Positions 1 to 6,285 of a DNA stretch of 20,744 nucleotides are shown piece by piece. The stretch covers positions 1 to 20,744 of the forward strand of contig JBFGDZ010000044.1 of assembly GCA_041580375.1 (NCBI GenBank), read 5' to 3'. Each line of letters starts with the position of its first letter. Positions within the stretch are counted from its first letter, which is position 1. The notes beneath the pieces were generated by a model. The model saw only the letters and a program-made list of their open reading frames with translations. It was not told the origin of the DNA and made no database searches. The stretch comes from JAPUIN01 sp041580375. Lineage in GTDB: Bacteria; Acidobacteriota; Polarisedimenticolia; Gp22-AA2. The position numbers and the translations under genes were made by a program.

Positions 1-201
1 GATGTCGACGTCGGCATGCCGGTATTCGGGCCACCGGTGGCTCAGCGCATTTCGCACCGGCCGCGTGGAGGCACCGGGGCCGAAGAACCTGGCGCGCATG
101 TCGTTGTCGATCCCGACCACGCGGTACCCGAGCGCCAGAAGACGGCGCGACGCCTCCGATCCGATCAGTCCCGCCGATCCGGTGACGATCGCGGTCCTCA
201 T
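1..201 (-). CDS. NAD-dependent sugar-nucleotide epimerase (SDR), N-terminal fragment
   Basis: Only the first 67 codons are in the window; the rest lies beyond the left edge. The protein opens with TGSAGLIGSE, the glycine-rich Rossmann loop of extended short-chain dehydrogenases, followed by VVGIDNDMRARFFGPGAST. That second segment closely resembles the N-terminus of the CDP-paratose 2-epimerase (TyvE-like) group, which inverts C2 of a CDP-dideoxyhexose or performs a related NAD-dependent sugar-nucleotide epimerisation in the cytoplasm. The ATG at 201 is the first in-frame start after the upstream gene and lies 22 bp beyond that gene's stop, so the two are almost certainly co-transcribed. The GGAG upstream sits only 2 nt from the ATG, a poor spacing that suggests translational coupling. 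Family assignment is firm; the substrate is not known. Confidence 0.88.
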   Translation of the reverse strand, partial: MRTAIVTGSAGLIGSEASRRLLALGYRVVGIDNDMRARFFGPGASTRPVRNALSHRWPEYRHADVDI

Positions 202-223
202 GGCTCCGCCGTCGCGCGCCGCT

Positions 224-1324
224 TCATGACACCGTCCGCCGCAGATGATCCTCGTGGGCCATCACCCAGCGGTCGATGTCCTGGACGATCTCCCGCGCCG
301 TGCGCCTCGGCTTCCAACCGAGCGCGGTTTCGAGGCGGCCGTTGTCGCTGATGTAGATGGGCACGTCCCCCGGGCGCGTCTCCCTCTCGCGCCCCGGCTT
401 CACCGTCCGTCCCGTGATCTCGCGACACAGCCGGGTGAGCTCCACGAGCGACAGGGCGTTGTCGGCGCCTCCTCCGACGTTGAAGGTGCGTCCCCGCACC
501 TCCTCGAATCGCGACATCTGAAGCTCGACGAGATCGTACAGATCCTCGACGTGGAGAAAATCGCGCACCTGCTTGCCCGTTCCTCCGAACCCGATGAAGT
601 TCAGGCCGCCCCCGAGCCGGTGGCGCAGCACCCACCAGGCCGCCACGCCCTGATCCACGCGCCCGAATTGCCAGGGGCCCGCGATGACGCCGCAACGATC
701 GATCACCGCCTCGAGCCCATGCGCGGCGGCGTATTCCGTGATCAGCAACTCGGAGGCGAGCTTGGTGGCCCCGTACAACGTGCGCGCGCCCTCGAGCGTG
801 AAGTCCACGTCGATGCCGCGTTCGCTGGCGCCCCGCGTGGTTCCATCCGGACGGAGGCGCAGGCGCTCCTCCTCCTCCACGAACCCCAGCCGATTCAGCG
901 GCTCGATCGGATAGACGCGGCTGGTTGAGAGGAACACGAGGCGCGCCCGGTGCCGTACCGCCGTCTCCAGACAGTTGACGGTCCCCATCAAGTTCGTGTG
1001 CAGGACGAAGGCGCGGTCCGGCCCGTACCCCGCGAGGACCGAGGGCTCGGCCGAGCACTCCACGATCGCCGCCACGGGACCCACCCGATCCAGGTCTTCG
1101 GCGCAGCGGACGTCGCCGTGCACGAAGCGCACGCCGGCCTCGCGGAGACGCGGCAGATTCATCTCGCTGCCCCGTCGGCGCAGGGAGTCGAGGGCCACGA
1201 CCTCGACATCGGGATGCCGACTCCGGAAGGCGCACGCCAGGTTCGAGCCGACGAAGCCGGCCCCGCCGGTGATCAGCAGGCGCGCCTCAGAGGCGCTCCG
1301 AGGTAGAATCGAGTCGGCGGACAT
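224..1324 (-). CDS. NAD-dependent epimerase, CDP-paratose 2-epimerase-like (extended SDR)
   Basis: This 366-aa protein is a complete extended short-chain dehydrogenase. The NAD-binding loop GGAGFVG is at residues 20-26, an STSRVY segment precedes the active site, and the catalytic YGATK has Tyr184 and Lys188. The stretch CGVIAGPWQFGRVDQGV, followed by GFGGTGKQVRDFLHVEDL, is characteristic of the CDP-paratose 2-epimerase (tyvelose epimerase) group rather than of UDP-glucose 4-epimerases. Family members act on nucleotide sugars for surface polysaccharide. The N-terminus carries about 15 residues before the first strand, so a slightly later start cannot be excluded, though none has a better ribosome site. 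A second epimerase of the same group follows 22 bp downstream, giving a tandem pair. A promoter-like pair (TTGACC, 18 bp, TATCTT) lies upstream at 1369-1398. Exact substrate is inferred only. Confidence 0.9.
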   Translation of the reverse strand: MSADSILPRSASEARLLITGGAGFVGSNLACAFRSRHPDVEVVALDSLRRRGSEMNLPRLREAGVRFVHGDVRCAEDLDRVGPVAAIVECSAEPSVLAGYGPDRAFVLHTNLMGTVNCLETAVRHRARLVFLSTSRVYPIEPLNRLGFVEEEERLRLRPDGTTRGASERGIDVDFTLEGARTLYGATKLASELLITEYAAAHGLEAVIDRCGVIAGPWQFGRVDQGVAAWWVLRHRLGGGLNFIGFGGTGKQVRDFLHVEDLYDLVELQMSRFEEVRGRTFNVGGGADNALSLVELTRLCREITGRTVKPGRERETRPGDVPIYISDNGRLETALGWKPRRTAREIVQDIDRWVMAHEDHLRRTVS

Positions 1325-1368
1325 GATAGCGGGCCCCGCTCCGGACGGGCGGAGCCATGGGCCTCTCG

Positions 1369-1398
1369 AAGATACCCTTCCGGTCGGAAGGCGGTCAA
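1369..1398 (-). promoter_or_regulatory. Candidate sigma-70-like promoter of the epimerase pair
   Basis: On the minus strand TTGACC (1398-1393) is followed after 18 bp by TATCTT (1374-1369). That is 5/6 and 4/6 matches to the housekeeping consensus, placing transcription start near 1362 and giving a leader of about 38 nt for the gene starting at 1324. The -35 box lies inside a perfect palindrome (1390-1408). Inference from sequence alone. Confidence 0.45.
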
Positions 1399-1408
1399 TA
1401 TGACCGCC
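1390..1408. repeat. Perfect 8+8 bp palindrome GGCGGTCA-ATA-TGACCGCC
   Basis: Eight-base arms (1390-1397 and 1401-1408) separated by ATA form a perfect inverted repeat in the gap between the FkbM and epimerase genes. No T-run follows on either strand, so it does not look like an intrinsic terminator. Its overlap with a TTGACC -35 box fits a repressor operator. A second, smaller palindrome (CTTCCG-GT-CGGAAG, 1377-1390) abuts it. Confidence 0.5.
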
Positions 1409-1426
1409 GCGCGTGGCGTTGCCGGA

Positions 1427-2191
1427 TCAGGCGCGCCGGAACATGACGACGTCGAACTCGCCCAGGATCAGCGAATCCCGATCGCGGAACACCGGATAGA
1501 AGCCGGTGACCTCGAAGCCGAGCCGGCGATACTCCGACAGGCTCTCGATGTAATCCGGCATGTCCTCGTAGGTCGCCGTCACGCTCGCCTCCGATTGCAA
1601 CCCCTGGATCCGATCCAGGCACCCCGCTGCGCCGGCCACGACTTCCAGGTCGTACCCCTGCGTGTCCATCTTCAGGAACGCCCGCGGCTCGCCCAGGCCG
1701 TCGACGATCTCGCCCCACAGGGCGTCCAGCCGCCGCAGCGCGACTTCCTCGCGTCGAATCACCCGGGACGCGTCGGGATACGACCGGCGCGCGTATTCGT
1801 TGGACCGGAGGAACGACGACCATTGATGATCGGCGTAGACGGCGATCGTTTCGCTCCTTTCCCGGCGCCCCAGCCCGATCCGATGACAGCGCCACTCGCG
1901 GTCGCCGGCGCAGGCCTTCTCGAGGGCGGCGAAGCTGGCGGACACCGGCTCGAAGGAGACGATCCGCCCAGCGTATCCGGCGTCCCGAAGCGCCTTCGCG
2001 TACTGTCCCGCATTGGCGCCCACGTCGAGCACGCAGTTCACACGGTGCCTGTCCAGCAGCAGGGCGACGTGCCTGTCGATGAACGTGTGCCGGTTCCTGG
2101 ATTTCTTGATGAGATCATAGCCCATCCGATCGGCGAGGCGGTACCGGAGCCTTCTCTCCCCGATCGGAGGCTCACCGGGTCGCAAGGTCAT
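1427..2191 (-). CDS. FkbM family SAM-dependent methyltransferase
   Basis: This 254-aa protein carries the SAM-binding VLDVGANAGQYA motif, the following acidic strand VSFEP, and the FLKMDTQGYDLEVVAGA segment that defines FkbM-type O-methyltransferases. Family members methylate hydroxyls of sugars, lipids or secondary metabolites in the cytoplasm. The open frame runs on upstream into the peptidase gene in a wrong frame. The chosen ATG at 2191 is supported by GGAG exactly 7 nt upstream and by where family resemblance begins (about residue 25). It lies 53 bp after the S9 peptidase stop and about 100 bp before the epimerase pair. The position beside two sugar-nucleotide epimerases makes methylation of a surface glycan the likely role, but that is inference from context. 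Confidence 0.9.
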   Translation of the reverse strand: MTLRPGEPPIGERRLRYRLADRMGYDLIKKSRNRHTFIDRHVALLLDRHRVNCVLDVGANAGQYAKALRDAGYAGRIVSFEPVSASFAALEKACAGDREWRCHRIGLGRRERSETIAVYADHQWSSFLRSNEYARRSYPDASRVIRREEVALRRLDALWGEIVDGLGEPRAFLKMDTQGYDLEVVAGAAGCLDRIQGLQSEASVTATYEDMPDYIESLSEYRRLGFEVTGFYPVFRDRDSLILGEFDVVMFRRA

Positions 2192-2244
2192 CGACGAACT
2201 CCAAGCGAGACATCCGCGGGCCCGACCGCCGGCCCGCGCCGGCG

Positions 2245-4089
2245 TCAGCCGCCCCCCTCCGGCTCGAAGCGGCCGCCCAGGTGATCGGCCAGAAAGCGCT
2301 CGGCGAGGGCGTAGAAGCGGAGGCGGTTCTCGGGACGTGCGAAGCCGTGCCCCTCGTCGTCGAACTCGACGAATTCGACCGTCTTGCCCGCCCCGCGCAG
2401 GGCGTCGCGGATCTGCAGGCTCTCCTCGCGCTTGACGCGCGGGTCGTTGCGCCCCTGGGCGAGGAGGAGGGGCGCCGTGATCCGATCGACGTGGAACAGC
2501 GGGCTGCGGGACTCGAGGAAGGCCCGGTCGCGCTCGGGGTGCCCGACGCGGCGGTGCAGCAGCGGCTCGAACGGCTTCCAGTAGGGCGGGATGGTGTCCA
2601 TCCAGGTGATCAGGTTCGACGGCCCGACGATGTCGACGCCGCACGCGTACAGATCCGGCGTCGAGGTCAGCCCGGCGAGGACGGCGTACCCGCCGTACGA
2701 TCCGCCGTAGATGCCGACGCGCGACGGGTCGGCGATCCCCCGGTCGATCATCCAGCGGACCGAGTCGGTCAGATCGTCCTGCATGCGGCCTCCCCACTCG
2801 CGGTCCCCGGCGTTGACGTGCATCTTGCCGTAGCCGGTCGATCCCCGGAAATTAATCTGAAGACAGGCGTACCCGCGGTTGGCGAGCCACTGCGCTTCGG
2901 GATCGTAGCCCCATGAGTCGCGCGCCCAGGGGCCGCCGTGCACGAGCAGGACCGCGGGCAGTCCGCGGCCGCCGGTGTCCGCGGGGAGCGTCAGATAGCC
3001 GTGCAGGGTCAATCCGTCGCGCGCCCTGATGCGGACCGGCTTCATGGCGGCGAGCGGCCGGTCCTCCAGCTCGGGGCGCACGCTGAACAGGAACGACGCC
3101 TTCCGGCGGGCGCGCTCCCAGACGTAGTAGACGGTCGGCCCCAGGTCCTGCTCGTAGGCCACGAGCCAGGTCGCGTCGGCCCGGTCCCGGTTGACGACGG
3201 TGAAGTCGCCGTGATGGACGGACCGGAGCGCCTCGAAGTCGGCGCGCACGTCCGGGTCGAGCACCGTCCAGGACAGCCGGTCTTTGGCGAACGAGACCGC
3301 CTGGGCGCGGTAGGTGGTCGGATGGAGGAAGACGTCCTCGACGTCCGCCTCCGGATCCGAGGCGATGACCTCCTCCTTGCCGGACGCGAGATCGAGTCGC
3401 CTGAGCTCGGCGGTGTTCGAGCCGACGCTGCTGGAGATGTAGAGCGCGCCGCCGTTCTCGGCGAAGGCGAGCGGGTTGGTCGTGAGGGCATCCTCGGCCC
3501 CCCACGACGCGAGCGGCGCCCACCCCCCTCCGTCCGGCCCGCGGTGCAGCAGGGCGAAGCCGCTCTCCGGGGTCGGCACCTGCGCCACGCGCACCCGGTA
3601 GTCGTGATCGGCGATCCAGCCCAGGCAGCCGAGATCGTTCCTTACCTCGAGGGTCCTGGCGCCGGTCCGGACGTTCAGCCGGTAGACGTCGTGCAGGACC
3701 GGCTCGCGATCGTTCAGGCCGACCAGGATCTCGTCGGGAAACTTGACGTCGACGGCGACGACCTGGGCCTGCACCTTGTCCAGCGGCGTCAGCTCCAGCG
3801 CCCCGCCCCCCGACGCCGCCACGGCGTTCAGGCGCCAGTTCTCGTCGCCGTCCTTGTCCTGGATGTAGAGGATCTGCTCGTCGTTCTGGGCCCAGAAATA
3901 CGCCCTGATGCCGCGGCCTCGATCGCGCGTGACGGCGCGATCGTCGTCACGGCCGACCGTCTTCACCCAGACGTTCAGGACGCCATCGTCCGGGGCGATC
4001 CAGGCGAGCCGCCGCCCGTCGGGCGACAGCCGGGGCGCGACCCGGGCCGGGTTGCCGAACAGGATCTCCCTGGGGATGAGAGGGACCAC
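2245..4089 (-). CDS. S9 family peptidase (prolyl oligopeptidase / acylaminoacyl-peptidase type)
   Basis: This 614-aa serine peptidase has an N-terminal beta-propeller half (LSPDGRRLAWIAPDD near residue 15, WRLNAV, TTNPLAFAENGGALYISS) and a C-terminal alpha/beta-hydrolase half. The triad is visible: Ser464 in YGGSYGGYA, Asp549 in GRNDPRV and His581 in DEGHGF, with the spacing expected for the family. The HGGPWARDSWG oxyanion segment precedes them. No signal peptide is evident with this start, so it is probably a cytoplasmic enzyme trimming oligopeptides. The frame stays open upstream through the macro-domain gene, but GTG at 4089 is 7 nt after a strong GGAGG and is where homology begins. It follows the macro-domain gene by 29 bp, so co-transcription is likely. 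The exact bond specificity cannot be read from sequence. Confidence 0.93.
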   Translation of the reverse strand: MVPLIPREILFGNPARVAPRLSPDGRRLAWIAPDDGVLNVWVKTVGRDDDRAVTRDRGRGIRAYFWAQNDEQILYIQDKDGDENWRLNAVAASGGGALELTPLDKVQAQVVAVDVKFPDEILVGLNDREPVLHDVYRLNVRTGARTLEVRNDLGCLGWIADHDYRVRVAQVPTPESGFALLHRGPDGGGWAPLASWGAEDALTTNPLAFAENGGALYISSSVGSNTAELRRLDLASGKEEVIASDPEADVEDVFLHPTTYRAQAVSFAKDRLSWTVLDPDVRADFEALRSVHHGDFTVVNRDRADATWLVAYEQDLGPTVYYVWERARRKASFLFSVRPELEDRPLAAMKPVRIRARDGLTLHGYLTLPADTGGRGLPAVLLVHGGPWARDSWGYDPEAQWLANRGYACLQINFRGSTGYGKMHVNAGDREWGGRMQDDLTDSVRWMIDRGIADPSRVGIYGGSYGGYAVLAGLTSTPDLYACGVDIVGPSNLITWMDTIPPYWKPFEPLLHRRVGHPERDRAFLESRSPLFHVDRITAPLLLAQGRNDPRVKREESLQIRDALRGAGKTVEFVEFDDEGHGFARPENRLRFYALAERFLADHLGGRFEPEGGG

Positions 4090-4096
4090 TCGAGAG

Positions 4097-4101
4097 CCTC
4101 C
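4097..4101 (-). promoter_or_regulatory. Ribosome binding site GGAGG fixing the S9 peptidase GTG start
   Basis: GGAGG on the minus strand ends 7 nt before the GTG at 4089. The reading frame has no stop for some 440 bp upstream, so this site is what decides the start. Confidence 0.7.
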
Positions 4102-4118
4102 GGCGCGCCGCGCGCGGT

Positions 4119-4613
4119 CTATTTCAGCGCCTTCTCGAACGCCCGCCGCGCCTCGTCGCCGAAGACGGCGAACACGATCCGGCGCAGCGAGCGCCCCTCG
4201 TGGGCGCGCGCCGCCTCCACCATGAGACGGGCGCACTCGTCGAGCGGGAATCCGCCGACGCCCGTCCCGAACGCCGGCAGGGCGATCGAGGAGGCGCCGA
4301 TCTCCTCGGCGACCCTGAGGCAGGAGACCGTGGTGCGCCGGATGAGCCCGGCGTCGGTCCCGAGATCCTGCCCCATGACCGCGCCGTGGATGACATGCTT
4401 CGCCTTCAGGCGCCCGGCGCCCGTGGCGACCGCCTCCCCCTTCGGAATCGGCCCCTTCGCCACCGCCTCGCGCTCGATGCCGGCGCCGCCGCGGCGTTTG
4501 ATCGCTCCGGCGACGCCTGCGCCCATCCACAGACGGTCGTTGGCCGCGTTGGCGATCGCGTCGACCTCGAGAGCCGTGATGTCCCCTTCGACGACGACGA
4601 TCTCAACCGGCAC
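4119..4613 (-). CDS. Macro domain protein (ADP-ribose binding)
   Basis: This 164-aa protein consists of one macro domain. Visible motifs are GDIT (residues 10-13), the NAAND asparagine cluster, the GAGVAGAI loop and the GTGVGGFP phosphate-binding loop. Macro domains bind ADP-ribose. Many members hydrolyse ADP-ribosyl esters from proteins or deacetylate O-acetyl-ADP-ribose in the cytoplasm. The length matches single-domain bacterial members. The start is a GTG, with GGAG 7 nt upstream. It sits 34 bp after the aldehyde dehydrogenase stop and 29 bp before the peptidase start, in an apparent four-gene run. Nothing visible links ADP-ribose to the neighbouring enzymes. The domain call is strong; the enzymatic activity and target are unknown. 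Confidence 0.92.
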   Translation of the reverse strand: MPVEIVVVEGDITALEVDAIANAANDRLWMGAGVAGAIKRRGGAGIEREAVAKGPIPKGEAVATGAGRLKAKHVIHGAVMGQDLGTDAGLIRRTTVSCLRVAEEIGASSIALPAFGTGVGGFPLDECARLMVEAARAHEGRSLRRIVFAVFGDEARRAFEKALK

Positions 4614-4647
4614 GGGAACGCTCCGGAGCGGGCCCGAACGCGCCCCC

Positions 4648-6231
4648 TCAGCCGCGGATCAGGGTGCGGCTCTGCTCGCGCATGAACTGGGCCACGTAGT
4701 AGGGTCCCCCGCTCGCCTTGCCGGACGAGCCGCTTCCCTTCCAGCCGCCGAACGGGTTGACGCCCGGCCAGGCGCCGGTGGTGGCGCCCGCGCGGCGGTT
4801 CACGTAGACGACGCCCGCCTCGATCCGATCGAAGAACTTCCTGATCTCGGCGTCGTCGGTGCTGAACAGCCCGGCGGTCAGACCGTACTCGGTCCGGTTG
4901 GCCAGGTCGAGCGCCTCGTCGAGCGAGTCGACCTCCCACACGCACGTCACCGGCAGGAACATCTCCTCGCGCGACAGCTCGTGGTCCTTGGGAAGCCCCG
5001 CGATCACGGTCGGCTGCACGAAGAAGCCGTGATCGTACGCCCCCCCTTTGACCTGCTCGCCGCCGACCAGGATGCGGCCGTCATTCCGCGCGGTGCCGCA
5101 GTACGTGTTGAACTTCTCGTAGGCCGTCTTGTTGATCACCGGCCCGAGCCAGTTCTCCTTCTCGATCGGATCGCCGATCTTGATCCCGCGCGTCATCTCG
5201 ACGAGCTTCTCCGTGAACTTCTTCGCGACGCGCTTGTCGACGTAGACGCGAGAGCAGGCGCTGCACTTCTGTCCCTGCAGGCCGAACGCCGACTTCATGA
5301 CCCCTTCCGCGGCGATGTCGAGATCCGCGGTGGCCGTGACGAGGGCGGGATTCTTGCCGCCCATCTCGGTGATGCAGGGCTTCGGGAAGCGGCTCGCGAA
5401 CTTGCGGTAGATGCCGAACCCGACCTCCTTCGAACCGGTGAAGAGGATGCCGTCGACGCCGGGATTGGTGACCAGCTCCTCCCCCACCGTGGAGCCGGGT
5501 CCGGTGACGTAGTTGAACACGCCGTCCGGCAGGCCCGCCTCGCGCACGCACTGCGTGAGCCGCCAGCCGGTGAGGGGCGTGTCCGTGGCCGGCTTGAAGA
5601 CGACCGCGTTGCCGCCGAGCAGCGCCCCCGAGGCGGGGCCGCCCGCCAGCGCCATCGGGAAGTTGAACGGCGAGATGATGACCCAGACGCCGTAGGGCCG
5701 CAGGACGTCGTGGTTTTTCTCCTTCTCGGAGAAGGTCTGCATCGGCTCGTCGTATCCCCTGTGGGCCTCGACCTGATCGCAGTAGTAGTTCATCAGGTCG
5801 GCGGTCTCCTGCACGTCGCCCATCGCCTCGAGCCGGTTCTTCCCGACCTCGAGGCTCAGCAGCGCCGACAGATCGAAGCGGTGCTTCTCGATCGCGTCGG
5901 CGATCTTCCGCACGTGCCGGACCCGCTCCTTCCAGGGCGTGTCGCGCCAGGTTTTCTCATAGGCCGAGCGCGCCGCGGCGATCGCGGCCTTCGCGTCGTC
6001 GCGCGTACCGGAGGCGAACTGGCCCAGCACGACGCGGGTGTCGGAGGGGCTGGTGTCCTCGAAGGTCGCGCGGGCGGCCACTTCCCTGCCCCCGATGAAA
6101 TGCGGGTGAGTCTGGCCGAGGCCCTTCCTGATCCGCGCCGCGGCCTCGTCGTAGGCCCGGTTGAACTCGGGGGTCTGTCCGGCGGCGAGGGTGGCGTAGG
6201 TGACCTTCGGCCCGGATGTCTTGTCCGCCAT
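4648..6231 (-). CDS. rocA: L-glutamate gamma-semialdehyde (1-pyrroline-5-carboxylate) dehydrogenase
   Basis: This 527-aa aldehyde dehydrogenase oxidises glutamate semialdehyde to glutamate with NAD+, the last step of proline and arginine breakdown. Catalytic Cys323 lies in GQKCSACSR, a form typical of P5C dehydrogenases, and general-base Glu289 lies in ITEMGGKNP. The cofactor-site segment SPFNFPMALAGGP, the FTGSKEVG loop and the C-terminal NPFGGWKGSGS are all present. An ATG at 6264 would add eleven residues, but ATG 6231 has AGGAGG 8 nt upstream and is preferred. No proline dehydrogenase gene is in the window, so the upstream oxidation step must be encoded elsewhere. It appears to lead a run with the macro-domain, peptidase and FkbM genes. 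A TACAAT box lies upstream at 6263-6268. Confidence 0.93.
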   Translation of the reverse strand: MADKTSGPKVTYATLAAGQTPEFNRAYDEAAARIRKGLGQTHPHFIGGREVAARATFEDTSPSDTRVVLGQFASGTRDDAKAAIAAARSAYEKTWRDTPWKERVRHVRKIADAIEKHRFDLSALLSLEVGKNRLEAMGDVQETADLMNYYCDQVEAHRGYDEPMQTFSEKEKNHDVLRPYGVWVIISPFNFPMALAGGPASGALLGGNAVVFKPATDTPLTGWRLTQCVREAGLPDGVFNYVTGPGSTVGEELVTNPGVDGILFTGSKEVGFGIYRKFASRFPKPCITEMGGKNPALVTATADLDIAAEGVMKSAFGLQGQKCSACSRVYVDKRVAKKFTEKLVEMTRGIKIGDPIEKENWLGPVINKTAYEKFNTYCGTARNDGRILVGGEQVKGGAYDHGFFVQPTVIAGLPKDHELSREEMFLPVTCVWEVDSLDEALDLANRTEYGLTAGLFSTDDAEIRKFFDRIEAGVVYVNRRAGATTGAWPGVNPFGGWKGSGSSGKASGGPYYVAQFMREQSRTLIRG

Positions 6232-6239
6232 GATCGCGT

Positions 6240-6245
6240 CCTCCT
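6240..6245 (-). promoter_or_regulatory. Ribosome binding site AGGAGG deciding the P5C dehydrogenase start
   Basis: A consensus AGGAGG on the minus strand lies 8 nt before the ATG at 6231. The alternative ATG at 6264 would lie upstream of this site, essentially at the predicted promoter, so the downstream start is preferred. Confidence 0.75.
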
Positions 6246-6262
6246 GTTCTTTAGAAGGCCGC

Positions 6263-6268
6263 ATTGTA
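6263..6268 (-). promoter_or_regulatory. Candidate -10 box (TACAAT) for the P5C dehydrogenase gene run
   Basis: TACAAT on the minus strand lies in the 54-bp gap after the ceramidase-family gene and would give a leader of about 25 nt before the ATG at 6231. No good -35 is seen at 16-18 bp upstream, so this is a tentative call. Confidence 0.4.
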
Positions 6269-6285
6269 GCGCATCCCTGGCCGGT

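Noticed and set aside
1377..1408. Intrinsic terminator after the FkbM gene
   Set aside because: Two adjacent palindromes exist but neither is followed by a T-run on either strand; an operator or chance fits better.
4090..4530. Upstream extension of the S9 peptidase frame across the macro-domain gene
   Set aside because: The extra part is an out-of-frame reading of the macro gene. A strong GGAGG correctly placed before the GTG at 4089 marks the real start.
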